64,000 nt of DNA from assembly GCA_018062405.1 (NCBI GenBank), contig JAGOSF010000001.1, positions 62,001-126,000 of the forward strand, read 5' to 3'. Both the position numbers and the translations under genes were made by a program. This DNA comes from Candidatus Babeliales bacterium. Its GTDB lineage: Bacteria; Babelota; Babeliae; Babelales; Chromulinivoraceae. The notes under the pieces were generated by a model. That model was given only the letters and a program-made list of their open reading frames with translations. It had not been told where the DNA came from and did not search any database. Positions 45,881 through 54,385 of this stretch are shown here, piece by piece; the stretch's first letter is position 1, and the number at the start of each line of letters is the position of its first letter.

Positions 45881-45953
45881 AGTGGGAAACGGGATTCGAA
45901 CCCGCGACCTTTGCCTTGGCAAGGCAACGCTCTACCAGCTGAGCTATTCCCAC
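45878..45953 (-). tRNA. tRNA-Gly (anticodon GCC)
   Basis: All four arms fold. Acceptor GTGGGAA/TTCCCAC, D-arm GCTC..GAGC with AGCTGGTA loop, anticodon stem TTGCC/GGCAA with loop TTGCCAA (anticodon GCC), T-arm GCGGG-TTCGAAT-CCCGT. Discriminator is T, and the CCA end is encoded. 76 nt including CCA. Confidence 0.97.
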
Positions 45954-46144
45954 AAAAAGAATTTCATATAAAGACTATAATAGCAGCTCTGACAATAAAG
46001 TCAATTTTCATAACAAGCAAAACATGTTGTCATGAATCATTATCAACTATTATTCTTCGAAACCCTCGATAAAAACAAAGGAAAGCTCAAACCTTTGCCT
46101 TTTTTTGCTGGCCATGCAAAACTAAAAATCAAAAAAGGTTTTTC

Positions 46145-46744
46145 ATGATTGCAACTCTTTTTGGTCTTGTCACTGCGGTAAATGAGCAAACTATCATTGT
46201 TGAACAAGCTGGCATTGGATTTGAACTTTTCGTAGCAACCCCTTTTAACTATGCACCACAACAACAAGTTACCTTACAAACTTATTTACACTGGCACCAA
46301 GAAAATGGACCAACTTTTTACGGATTTAATTCGGTCATCGAAAAAACAGTGTTTCTTTTAATTATCAGCTGCTCTGGCATCGGACCAAAAATAGGGCTTG
46401 CTATATTAAATCAGCTTGAACCTGCAACTTTTTTACAAGCAATCGTTGAAGAAAATTTACAAGTTTTAAGTTCAATTTCTGGCATTGGTGCAAAAAAAGC
46501 TGAACAAATTTGCGTTGCACTCAAACATAAAGTTGCAAAGCTTTTAAAAGAACAACCAGTCTTAACCTCATCATCAACATCGCTGAGCGCTTGGAAAGAT
46601 CTTAACGACACGCTTACATCGCTTGGTTATAGCGCTGCAGAAATCAAGTCGGTCACTGGATTTTTAAAAGAAAGCAATGTTGATGCGACAACTCCGTTCA
46701 GCACTATTTTACGAAAGTCTTTAGCTTTTTTATCTACGAAATAG
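46145..46744 (+). CDS. ruvA: Holliday junction helicase subunit RuvA
   Basis: A 199-residue RuvA, which binds four-way junctions and loads the RuvB motor. The N-terminal OB domain (MIATLFGLVTAV, VGFELFVATP-like strand, TYLHWHQENGPTFYGF) is followed by two helix-hairpin-helix motifs (LLIISCSGIGPKIGLAIL and LSSISGIGAKKAEQICVAL). The C-terminal RuvB-binding domain is DTLTSLGYSAAEIKSV. The normal length and all domains are present. ruvB and ruvC are not adjacent. The AGCS symporter follows 74 bp downstream on the same strand. Confidence 0.95.
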   Translation: MIATLFGLVTAVNEQTIIVEQAGIGFELFVATPFNYAPQQQVTLQTYLHWHQENGPTFYGFNSVIEKTVFLLIISCSGIGPKIGLAILNQLEPATFLQAIVEENLQVLSSISGIGAKKAEQICVALKHKVAKLLKEQPVLTSSSTSLSAWKDLNDTLTSLGYSAAEIKSVTGFLKESNVDATTPFSTILRKSLAFLSTK

Positions 46745-46818
46745 TTTGCGTGATTGAAAAAATATGAAAACAGGGCTATTTTAAATAGATATAGAAAATA
46801 TCTTTGAGGAAATAGATT

Positions 46819-48117
46819 ATGGTAGATTTTACGACCCTTTTAGGCTCCATGCATCACATTGATACCATCATGAGTGCGATCTTTTTAATAATAGGAATAT
46901 TTTTATCCTTTTTTATAGGATTTCCACAGCTACGAAATGGTCGTCGATTTCTCCAGATTATCTCTTCTGCAAAAATGAATGAATCAACAAAAAATACAAT
47001 TTCACCACTTCAAGCTCTTTTGGCTGCAATGTCAACCAGCCTTGGTAGTGGAAGTATTGCAGGAGTTCCTTTGGCAATCGTTATCGGTGGCCCAGGAGCT
47101 TTATTTTGGATTGTTGTCTATGCATTTTTTGGATCTGTTACAAAATTTACCGAAGTTGCATTTGCTATAAAATATCGCACACGAGCAGAAGACCGATCTA
47201 TCATCGGTGGACCAACTTCATATTTATGGCAGGTTCACCCTTTTTTAGCACACTGGTACGGTGCATGTGCACTTGTTCTTTTTGCTGGTTGGTCTGGACT
47301 CCAAGCACAAGCTTTGTCAGAAGTTTTTTATAGACTTGGCGTTAGCGAATATATAACTGGCTCTGTTACTGCTCTTTTTGTTTTTTATATGCTCATTGGT
47401 GGCGCAAAGCGAATTGGCAAACTTTCTAGCTATTTAGTTCCGGTTATGTGCACCAGCTATCTTGTAGCGTGCCTTTTTATTTTACTGCAAGATATCCCAC
47501 TTCTTGGGCGCATGTTTATACTCGTCTTGAGCAAAGCATTTACTCCAACAGCTGCAACTGGTGGATTTTTAGGATCGACAGTTTTAATGGCAATGCGACA
47601 AGGAGTCTTTAAAAGCGCCTACGTTACCGAAGCTGGGATTGGCACAGCAGCATTTCCTCATGCACTTGCAGACACAGAGTCTGCAACCGATCAAGGTACC
47701 TTGGCAATGTATTCGGTTGCTATCGACGCTTTCTTTTGTTTAATTTCTGGATTTGTTGTTCTGGTCACTGGAGTTTGGACTTCTGGCGCTGCGTGCAACA
47801 CCTTAATTTATGATGCATTCAATATTGGTTTACCGACAATCGGGCCTGCAATTTTAATTTTCAGTCTTACTCTTTTTGTAACCGGAACTGCTGTTGGCAA
47901 CAGCTTTAATGGAAGTAAAAGCTTTGGTTTTTTCACCGGAAATAAACATTTGATCTATTATTACATTTTTGTAGCAATCATGATGTTTCTTGGTTCAATT
48001 ACTCAAACTCTGACCTTGTGGAAAATCATAGATTTTATCATGCCATTAACCGCACTGCCAAACTTAATTGGCATTATCTATCTTTCGATCAAGCATCGCA
48101 AAGAACTGTTATCATAA
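46819..48117 (+). CDS. Sodium:amino-acid symporter, AGCS (alanine/glycine) family
   Basis: A 432-residue multi-pass transporter. Family motifs seen are GIFLSFFIGFPQLRN near the N-terminus and SPLQALLAAMSTSLGSGSIAGVPLAI (AGCS signature, usually GTGNIAG). PGALFWIVVYAFFGSVTKFTEVAFAIKYR and GGPTSYL follow, then AYVTEAGIGTAAFPHALADT. About ten hydrophobic segments. The family takes up alanine or glycine with Na+. In an organism with apparent host dependence, it would import amino acids from the host, including alanine for the D-Ala-D-Ala pathway at 51 kb; that link is inference. An efficient terminator follows. Confidence 0.92.
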   Translation: MVDFTTLLGSMHHIDTIMSAIFLIIGIFLSFFIGFPQLRNGRRFLQIISSAKMNESTKNTISPLQALLAAMSTSLGSGSIAGVPLAIVIGGPGALFWIVVYAFFGSVTKFTEVAFAIKYRTRAEDRSIIGGPTSYLWQVHPFLAHWYGACALVLFAGWSGLQAQALSEVFYRLGVSEYITGSVTALFVFYMLIGGAKRIGKLSSYLVPVMCTSYLVACLFILLQDIPLLGRMFILVLSKAFTPTAATGGFLGSTVLMAMRQGVFKSAYVTEAGIGTAAFPHALADTESATDQGTLAMYSVAIDAFFCLISGFVVLVTGVWTSGAACNTLIYDAFNIGLPTIGPAILIFSLTLFVTGTAVGNSFNGSKSFGFFTGNKHLIYYYIFVAIMMFLGSITQTLTLWKIIDFIMPLTALPNLIGIIYLSIKHRKELLS

Positions 48118-48126
48118 AATATTTGT

Positions 48127-48156
48127 AAGGCGCTGTAATTCTATAGCGCCTTTTTT
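48127..48156 (+). terminator. Rho-independent terminator of the symporter gene
   Basis: Stem AAGGCGCT with AGCGCCTT, 10-nt loop, followed by a T run, starting 10 bp after the stop. Confidence 0.92.
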
Positions 48157-48357
48157 CATCAACACCTTCCCTTCTGCTATCACCACACAATATCCTCAGA
48201 ATCTATCAATCCAAATTTTTAAATTTCGTATAGAAATTAATGAAAAAAATAAATTCACAAAAACATTGCTTTCAAAATGGGCGAAATTGCATACTTAATT
48301 ACAGAGAGAATTTATATGCGATAACTTTCGATTTTTATTAAAAAGGAAAAGGTCAAG

Positions 48358-49674
48358 ATGAAAAAGTATACAAGTTTATTTGCTCTTGCAATTTTGCTTC
48401 AAGCAAACCCTTTGATACAAGCTATGGATGTGGATATAGACACCCTTCAACTTCGCGATTCCAACGGTAAAACCAACTGGTCAAACTCCACTTGGAATAC
48501 AAACCAAGGAGAAATAATATTTCCAATAATGTCTGACAACATGAGCGACTTGTCTGAAACAATGTCCGAGATGAGCGACTTGTCTGAAACAAATTCTGTG
48601 ACAAGCGAAGCGTCAAATGATTCATCTGAAAAAAATCGTTCAGAGCAAGAAATGAAATTAGATCGTAGTTATACCCAAAAAGCTCAACAGATTATAAATG
48701 AATCTTTTATGGCCATGGATACCTGGATGGATAAAAGCATGTTCAAGTCAAAAAGCTCTAAAATTCAAACTGCTTATGACTATATGTCTAAATCACTTAA
48801 AGACTTAGGTACAAGAATTAATGCTTCAACACAAAGCATGAATGCTGTTAAAAATGCTGTTGACCGAGCTTTTTCTATGCTAATATCAAAAACAACTCCT
48901 GATCAAATTCAAAATGATATCATACGAAAAACAGTTAATGCTACAAAAATTTTACTACTTACCCCAGTAAAATATGCTGTAATAGTAGCTAGTGAAGTTG
49001 GTGGTGGCGCAGCTGGCGCAGTTGGTGGCGCTGGAGTAGGACTTGCTACTGGAATTTATAGAAATTCACGTGAATTTTCGAATATCAGCTTTAGAAAAGA
49101 TGGTCAAATAAATCTAACATCAGTAGCTGATGCTCTTCCAAAAGTAATTTATCAAAGTGTTAAACTCATCGTATCTCCTGTAGCTCTTGCAGCTTATGGA
49201 GCAGCTGAAGGTTTATTCGTTGGGATGCTAACTGGAAGTAAGTTAGCATTCGATGCAATTGGCAACCCTTTAAAGCTCAGCAATAGATATAGTCAAATTA
49301 AGAACAACGATTTCCTTGAAGAAATAAAAGCTGAGGCCGAAAGATTTAAAATTTTACCTGATGCTAAGAAAATTAAAATTTACATGGAAAAGTATAATTT
49401 GAATGAAAGTCAAGCAGCTGAAGCATTAAACCGTTATAAAGAACGACAAATAGCGGACGAACAACGTAAGCAAGATTATGAGAATAAAAAAACAGAGACC
49501 ACAAAAATCAACAATGAACAAAAAGCATTAGAGCAAAGAAATGCACGTCAGTCTGAAGCTGAAATTGCAGTAAGAGTAGGAGCAAACAAAGCTGAACAAG
49601 CAACGCAAGCAAAAACAAGCTCTGCACGCAAACAAAGAGTAGAAACAAATAAAATAGCTCGTGGTAGTAAATAA
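48358..49674 (+). CDS. Secreted or membrane-active protein of unknown function
   Basis: A 438-residue protein with a signal peptide (MKKYTSLFALAILLQANPLIQA) and a strong ribosome site (AAAAAGGAAAAGG). A Ser/Glu/Met-rich region with a duplicated MSDLSET motif precedes a helical domain. A hydrophobic Gly/Ala stretch (YAVIVASEVGGGAAGAVGGAGVGLATG, discussed here as residues ~207-235) and a second hydrophobic segment (VKLIVSPVALAAYGAAEGLF, ~275-295) could insert in membranes, like Gly-zipper proteins. The C-terminal third is a Lys/Glu/Gln coiled coil. No family is recognised; effector or surface roles are possible. It has its own terminator. Confidence 0.7.
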   Translation: MKKYTSLFALAILLQANPLIQAMDVDIDTLQLRDSNGKTNWSNSTWNTNQGEIIFPIMSDNMSDLSETMSEMSDLSETNSVTSEASNDSSEKNRSEQEMKLDRSYTQKAQQIINESFMAMDTWMDKSMFKSKSSKIQTAYDYMSKSLKDLGTRINASTQSMNAVKNAVDRAFSMLISKTTPDQIQNDIIRKTVNATKILLLTPVKYAVIVASEVGGGAAGAVGGAGVGLATGIYRNSREFSNISFRKDGQINLTSVADALPKVIYQSVKLIVSPVALAAYGAAEGLFVGMLTGSKLAFDAIGNPLKLSNRYSQIKNNDFLEEIKAEAERFKILPDAKKIKIYMEKYNLNESQAAEALNRYKERQIADEQRKQDYENKKTETTKINNEQKALEQRNARQSEAEIAVRVGANKAEQATQAKTSSARKQRVETNKIARGSK

Positions 49675-49701
49675 ATAAAACATAAGACTGTAGATGTCGA
49701 T

Positions 49702-49737
49702 AAAAAGCCCTTGATGTTAAAAGTCGAGGGCTTTTTT
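49702..49737. terminator. Bidirectional terminator
   Basis: Stem AAAAAGCCCTTGA with TCGAGGGCTTTTT (one wobble) between two convergent genes, with A and T runs on both sides. Confidence 0.9.
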
Positions 49738-49760
49738 ATAAACTCTTGAGAAGTGAAACC

Positions 49761-49952
49761 TTAAAACCTTGAAACGATTGACTTTGCTCCTTCTGGAATT
49801 GCATTTTGAGCTTTCCCAAAAGCCGCTTTGTGATAACTATTTTTTTGATGTTCAGAAGATCTCTGCTCTGGAACTCTTGCCTCCATAGCCTTTATCGGCT
49901 CAACAGGAACAATACAAAATACAATCCATAATAATAGATACAATTGCCTCAT
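49761..49952 (-). CDS. Small secreted protein
   Basis: A 63-residue protein with a typical signal peptide (MRQLYLLLWIVFCIVPVEPIKA, likely cleaved after KAMEA or IKA), leaving a ~40-residue basic/polar peptide. The start codon is preceded by an eight-G tract that must act as ribosome site. That tract lies in one arm of an inverted repeat (49958-50005). The downstream palindrome can end its transcript. No family recognised. Confidence 0.55.
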   Translation of the reverse strand: MRQLYLLLWIVFCIVPVEPIKAMEARVPEQRSSEHQKNSYHKAAFGKAQNAIPEGAKSIVSRF

Positions 49953-49957
49953 ACCCC

Positions 49958-50005
49958 CCCCTTTTTTAACCCTATACGATCAAGTATCTTATATTAAAAA
50001 AGGGG
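49958..50005 (-). promoter_or_regulatory. Inverted repeat covering the ribosome site of the small secreted gene
   Basis: CCCCTTTTTTAA (49958-49969) and TTAAAAAAGGGG (49994-50005) are perfect 12-bp complements with a 24-nt spacer. In the minus-strand transcript the 3' arm joins the G8 ribosome-site tract just before ATG 49952, so folding would hide it. It might also be a terminator for the upstream operon. Confidence 0.45.
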
Positions 50006-50017
50006 AAATCAAGAAAT

Positions 50018-50542
50018 CTAATCAAAAATTTCTAAATGTCGCTTTGGATCTTTTAAGTAGTAAGAAAGTAAGAAACTATCTGGCGCACATTCTGCAATTG
50101 TCACATATTGACGTTGAACATAACTTCCTCGATCTGCACGCTTTGCTTCTTTTTTTGCAAGAACATCTTTCCAAGCAATTTTATGTTGCAACGCTATACA
50201 TTCAAGAACTTCTAAAACATCGCCAATTTCGCTTGTCAATTCATCCTTGTTTGCAATCGCATCAACCACTTCTTGCGCTTCTTCAATTAATTTTAGATTT
50301 AACTGTTTTTCATATTCTTCATCACCAAGCGTTTGAACATGAATTACAACTTTATCAAGTTTTCCAGCAGCTTTATCTCGCCATAATTTATTGAGCAAAA
50401 ATTTACGCATCTTTGGCTCTCGAAGCTCTCTATCATAATCATCACCAATCGTATCATTTGAATGGTATAAAACATTCAATCCATACAAAGACAGGATAAC
50501 AACCAAGCCCCAAACTACTTTTTTTATATTTTTTTTCATCAT
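50018..50542 (-). CDS. Membrane-anchored HisE/MazG-like nucleotide pyrophosphohydrolase
   Basis: A 174-residue protein. Residues ~9-27 (VVWGLVVILSLYGLNVLY) are a transmembrane or signal segment. From about 45 the sequence follows the phosphoribosyl-ATP pyrophosphohydrolase-like family (COG4997 type): KFLLNKLWRDKAA, DEEYEKQLNLKLIEEAQEVVDAI and ELTSEIGDVLEVLECIA, then KKEAKRADRGSYVQRQYV. The metal-binding EExxE and ExxD pairs are intact. Family members are cytosolic; the N-terminal anchor is unusual. No his genes are nearby, so a house-cleaning nucleotide role is likelier than histidine synthesis. It lies 24 bp after the double ligase gene. Confidence 0.78.
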   Translation of the reverse strand: MMKKNIKKVVWGLVVILSLYGLNVLYHSNDTIGDDYDRELREPKMRKFLLNKLWRDKAAGKLDKVVIHVQTLGDEEYEKQLNLKLIEEAQEVVDAIANKDELTSEIGDVLEVLECIALQHKIAWKDVLAKKEAKRADRGSYVQRQYVTIAECAPDSFLLSYYLKDPKRHLEIFD

Positions 50543-50566
50543 GATCCCATCATCAAAACAATAATT

Positions 50567-52762
50567 TTATACTTTTAAATTTCTTTGAAATTCAAGAGCT
50601 TGGTCAACAAGAACAATGCCTACTTTTTCATGCTCTTGTAAACCAAATTCAATAATTTTATCTATAAACTCCATTGGCCGCATGCCAAGTTCTGCAGCTT
50701 GATGAAAAATACAAGTCGCTGGCGTTAAAGCAGGCAATGTATTAATTTCGATCAAAATCACTCGTCGCTGACCAGTTACAGATTCTTCTGCAGTTTGAAA
50801 AAAGCAATCGATACGAGCATACCCACGACACCCTGCAGCTTGATACATTGCCCGAATCTGCTGACGAACAAATTCGATATCATCTGCTGGCAACAATGCT
50901 GGAGTCTGATTTTCGCCGGCACCAGGTAAAAATTTTTCTTCTAGTGATAACAAATCGCCTTTTACCACCGTCTGGCTTGGAATTAAAGCCTGTGGATTAT
51001 CATTACCCAAAACTCCTACGGTCAATTCCATTCCAGTAACTCGCTCTTCGATCAAGGCAAATTTTTTCTGTAAAAAGATTTCTTGCAATGACGATTCCAG
51101 CTCTTGTCTGTTCTTTGGCGATGTTACCATAACACTGCAACCATCATCATGAGGTTTAACAATACACGGGTAATTAATCCGATTTAAAAAAGTATCAAGC
51201 GAATCATCTTCGGCTTTCCATGCATCATAGCTGAGCAGCAAAGCCTGGGGAACATCAAACCCTTTTCGCTGTAAAAACTGGGTTGTTTTAAATTTGTCCA
51301 TGCACAAGCTACTTGCTAGAACCCCTGATCCATTGTAAGGAATCTGCAACATTTCTAATGCGCCCTGAACAGTTCCATCTTCTCCAGGAGATCCATGCAA
51401 CGCAATAAAAACAAAATCAACAAGATTTGATAAACCCGACCAACCTATTTTCTGTACCTGATCAAGATTTTCTTCGATTTCCTTGGTGCTGTGGCAAACT
51501 AACAGCCGATTATCTAAAACAAAAAGTTCAGCATTTTTCGACATGAAAATCGGAAAAACTTCATATTTTTCTGGAGAAAGTTTATACACAACATTACGAC
51601 CAGACTCAAGAGAAATCTCTCGTTCATTGCTTGGACCACCAAATAACACGGCAACTTTTAAACGTCTTTTACCAGAATCTATCATTTTATTTTTTTCTAC
51701 ATGCATAGCATAACTTTTCAGCTCAGTTTTAATAAGATGATTGATCAACTCGGTATGCCCAATATTTATTTCTGCAGCTTGGCGAAATAAAAATGTTGCA
51801 GGACCCATCCCAGAAAGAGGATTACTATCAATAATCACAACACGATGATCTGGTGTTAAAAATCCATCAATCCGCGATAAGTTGGTAAAACCTAATGCTT
51901 GCATCGTTGCAATACAAACATCCTGAATTTTTTTAATCAGCTGATCACCACACGTTGCAGGAGTTTTTTCGTGTACAGCTCCAGGCATATATTTTTGTTG
52001 ATAATCGAAAATATCGGTACCTTTTGAGATCAAAACTTCTGTTGGAGGCAATGCAACTAATTTGCCTGTTTCATTATCGGTGATAATAATACAAGTAAAT
52101 TCCATGCCAACAATTTTTTCTTCAACCAAAACAGCTTGCCCTTTGCTTCCACTAATAAAACATGCAGTGGTAAGAGCTTGCTGTAAATCAGCTCGAGATT
52201 TAACAACAAAAACGCCAAAACTTGAACCTTCATTAACCGGTTTTACGACCAAGGGAAACTGCAAATTTAACTGTTTTAATTTTTCATCAATAAGCTGATC
52301 ACTAAAATCTTTAATTTCTGTTATCGATAAACAAAAACCTTTTGGAACTTCAATTCCATGAGCATTGAGATGTTCATTATGCATCTGTTTGTCCATACCT
52401 AAAGCACTTGCAAACATTTTCGAACCAAGATATGGAATTTTTAACAATTCCAACATTGCTTGCAATGTGCCATCTTCGCCATATTTACCATGAACTGCAA
52501 TGTAGACAAAATCAACAAGTTGCGGTAATTCGTCCCAGGTTACCTGTTGAGCCTGAGTTTCAAGACGAGACTGAAAATCTGCAATTTTACCCCGGTACAA
52601 AAAAGTCCATGGCAAAATATATAACTTGCCACAATCTGCCTGAAACAAAGGAATAACCTGAAAAAGCTGCGTATCTAAATGATCACAGATTGTACGACCA
52701 GAGTTAAAAGAAACCTCTCGTTCAATGGACATGCCACCCATTAAAACACCAACTTTTAACAT
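50567..52762 (-). CDS. ddl: Tandem D-alanine-D-alanine ligase fusion
   Basis: A 731-residue protein made of two complete Ddl units (residues ~1-355 and ~366-731). Unit 1 has GGMSIEREVSFNSG, HGKYGEDGTLQ, KPVNEGSSFGV, SRIDGF and, in place of EINTLPGMT, IDSNPLSGMG. Unit 2 has FGGPSNEREISLESG, HGSPGEDGTVQG, KPHDDGCSVMV (EGSS loop altered), ARIDCFF and IEINTLPALT. Normal Ddl is one ~300-350-residue ATP-grasp unit that joins two D-Ala for peptidoglycan. Each half here is imperfect at a different site, so the halves may have divided labour. Start at 52762 (MLKVGVLMGG). No frameshift is seen; it is a single open frame. Confidence 0.9.
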   Translation of the reverse strand: MLKVGVLMGGMSIEREVSFNSGRTICDHLDTQLFQVIPLFQADCGKLYILPWTFLYRGKIADFQSRLETQAQQVTWDELPQLVDFVYIAVHGKYGEDGTLQAMLELLKIPYLGSKMFASALGMDKQMHNEHLNAHGIEVPKGFCLSITEIKDFSDQLIDEKLKQLNLQFPLVVKPVNEGSSFGVFVVKSRADLQQALTTACFISGSKGQAVLVEEKIVGMEFTCIIITDNETGKLVALPPTEVLISKGTDIFDYQQKYMPGAVHEKTPATCGDQLIKKIQDVCIATMQALGFTNLSRIDGFLTPDHRVVIIDSNPLSGMGPATFLFRQAAEINIGHTELINHLIKTELKSYAMHVEKNKMIDSGKRRLKVAVLFGGPSNEREISLESGRNVVYKLSPEKYEVFPIFMSKNAELFVLDNRLLVCHSTKEIEENLDQVQKIGWSGLSNLVDFVFIALHGSPGEDGTVQGALEMLQIPYNGSGVLASSLCMDKFKTTQFLQRKGFDVPQALLLSYDAWKAEDDSLDTFLNRINYPCIVKPHDDGCSVMVTSPKNRQELESSLQEIFLQKKFALIEERVTGMELTVGVLGNDNPQALIPSQTVVKGDLLSLEEKFLPGAGENQTPALLPADDIEFVRQQIRAMYQAAGCRGYARIDCFFQTAEESVTGQRRVILIEINTLPALTPATCIFHQAAELGMRPMEFIDKIIEFGLQEHEKVGIVLVDQALEFQRNLKV

Positions 52763-52984
52763 GATAAAACCCTGTATTTTTAATTTTTTAGATTCTTATA
52801 AAGATTTATTTATCTTACAATGTTTCCATAAATATCTCAAAAAATCGGTACATTTTTATAAAAAACTTTATTCTGTTTTTCAAGCACAGAACAGGATTTA
52901 TTTCTGATTGTAATTTTTTAAATTTTTCAGTATAACTATACTATGTGTTTTAAAAAATAATTTCAAATCGAATCGAATTAAACC

Positions 52985-53674
52985 ATGAAAAAATCAAATA
53001 TCGTAGCTTTTTCAATAGCAGTTTTACTGACTACAAATTGCATTTTTGGGTCAAACAACGATGGATTATCACCAATATTCATGAGTTGTTCAGCTGATAT
53101 TCCAAAGATAGATGTATCACCAACCAGCACAACTGCTCAACTAAGCCCTCAAAATCGCCTAGTTACACCTGACTCAAAACCAACAGAACTGTCTCCTTTG
53201 GAACATGCTTTCCGATCACCAGTCGCTGTGACTCCCATGAGTTCTCAACTAGCTACCTTGTTGTACATAGCACCAACTCCAGTCCAAAATCAAAACAGTC
53301 TATCTTTAAAAAGAACAGAATCTCACCAAGCTGGTCTTAATAAAACTGTTAGCTTAAAAATTACTCCACAAACTGCATTTCAATCAACACAAAAAAGCAA
53401 TATTCAAACAATTCAACCAGGTGAATCGCCTGCTTACAATAAAGAATTATACAAAAAAAATATTGAAAATATTTCAAAATCATATCCTGATAATTCTCAA
53501 CGTATTATAATAGAAGGAAGAGGCTATGTGTTGCTAAGAACTCTTTTTCGTGAATCTTCAGAAAGAACCTTCGAAGCTGCAATGAGAGATCTTCAAATCG
53601 AATCACAAAAAAGTACTTTAGCGAAGCAAGCTTTCGCAAGAGAAAAAGCAGCAAAAGAAGATCAAATAAAATAA
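52985..53674 (+). CDS. Secreted protein of unknown function
   Basis: A 229-residue protein with a signal peptide (MKKSNIVAFSIAVLLTTNCIFG; LTTNC is not a good lipobox). A Ser/Thr/Pro/Gln-rich unstructured middle (about 25-160) with several LSP and TP steps leads to a C-terminal helical part (SYPDNSQRIIIEGRGYVLLRTLFRESS and a Lys/Glu helix). It is divergent from the double ligase gene, separated by 222 bp that must hold both promoters. No known family. Confidence 0.65.
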   Translation: MKKSNIVAFSIAVLLTTNCIFGSNNDGLSPIFMSCSADIPKIDVSPTSTTAQLSPQNRLVTPDSKPTELSPLEHAFRSPVAVTPMSSQLATLLYIAPTPVQNQNSLSLKRTESHQAGLNKTVSLKITPQTAFQSTQKSNIQTIQPGESPAYNKELYKKNIENISKSYPDNSQRIIIEGRGYVLLRTLFRESSERTFEAAMRDLQIESQKSTLAKQAFAREKAAKEDQIK

Positions 53675-53734
53675 TATTTCTTCACAGCATCTAAGAAAAT
53701 TCTTTGCTTTTCTATAAAGCCTATCAGAAATTAT

Positions 53735-53762
53735 AACCCGGACTAGAATCCGGGTTTCTTTA
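53735..53762 (+). terminator. Rho-independent terminator
   Basis: Stem AACCCGGA with TCCGGGTT, 6-nt loop, then TCTTT, about 60 bp after the secreted-protein stop. Confidence 0.75.
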
Positions 53763-53818
53763 TATAAATTTTTCTATAAACTAGGTAGAAAATTCAATTG
53801 CTTTAAAAAAGGTACTTT

Positions 53819-54385
53819 GTGCTGCACCATAACAATAACAGACTAATCTGGATCGATTTAGAAATGACGGGTTTAAACCCAATCGAAGATAAAATTCTCG
53901 AAATCGCAACACTCGTCACTGATGATAATTTAAATATCATTGCCGAAGGTCCAAATTTTGTAATTCATCAATCGGATGAAGTTTTAGAAAATATGAATGA
54001 ATGGTGCAAAGTTCAACATGCAAAATCTGGCCTTATCGAAGCTGTTAAAAATTCAACGATATCACAAGATCAAGCAGAGCTTGAAACGCTACAATTTTTA
54101 CAACAACATTGTGATGAAAATTCTACACCGCTCTGCGGCAATTCGGTTTGGCAGGATAAAATATTTATCAATCAACACATGCCAAAACTTGGTAAATTTT
54201 TCCATTATCGCATTGTTGACGTCAGCTCAATTAAACTCGTGATCAATCGTTGGACTAAAAAATATAAAATGTTTAAAAAATCTGACTGTCATCGCGCTAT
54301 GGATGACATAAAAGAATCGATCGGTGAACTTAAATTTTATAAAGAAACTTTTTTTAAACTTTCAGAAGAAAAAAAAGAAGCTTAA
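53819..54385 (+). CDS. orn: Oligoribonuclease
   Basis: A 188-residue DEDDh 3'-5' exonuclease that degrades short RNA (2-5 nt) and pGpG. ExoI is LIWIDLEMTGLNPIEDKILEIA (D and E), ExoII is PLCGNSVWQDKIFINQHMPKL, and ExoIII is CHRAMDDIKESIGELKFYKE (H and D). It starts at GTG 53819 with AAAGG 7 nt upstream; no ATG fits in frame before the first motif. Its stop overlaps the priA stop on the other strand within a CTTAAG palindrome. Length and motifs are normal. Confidence 0.95.
   Translation: MLHHNNNRLIWIDLEMTGLNPIEDKILEIATLVTDDNLNIIAEGPNFVIHQSDEVLENMNEWCKVQHAKSGLIEAVKNSTISQDQAELETLQFLQQHCDENSTPLCGNSVWQDKIFINQHMPKLGKFFHYRIVDVSSIKLVINRWTKKYKMFKKSDCHRAMDDIKESIGELKFYKETFFKLSEEKKEA

Noticed and set aside
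45839..46072. Plus-strand ORF reading RDSNPRPLPWQGNALPAELF
   Set aside because: It is the well-known artefact of translating the antisense of a tRNA; the bases are tRNA-Gly and its flank.
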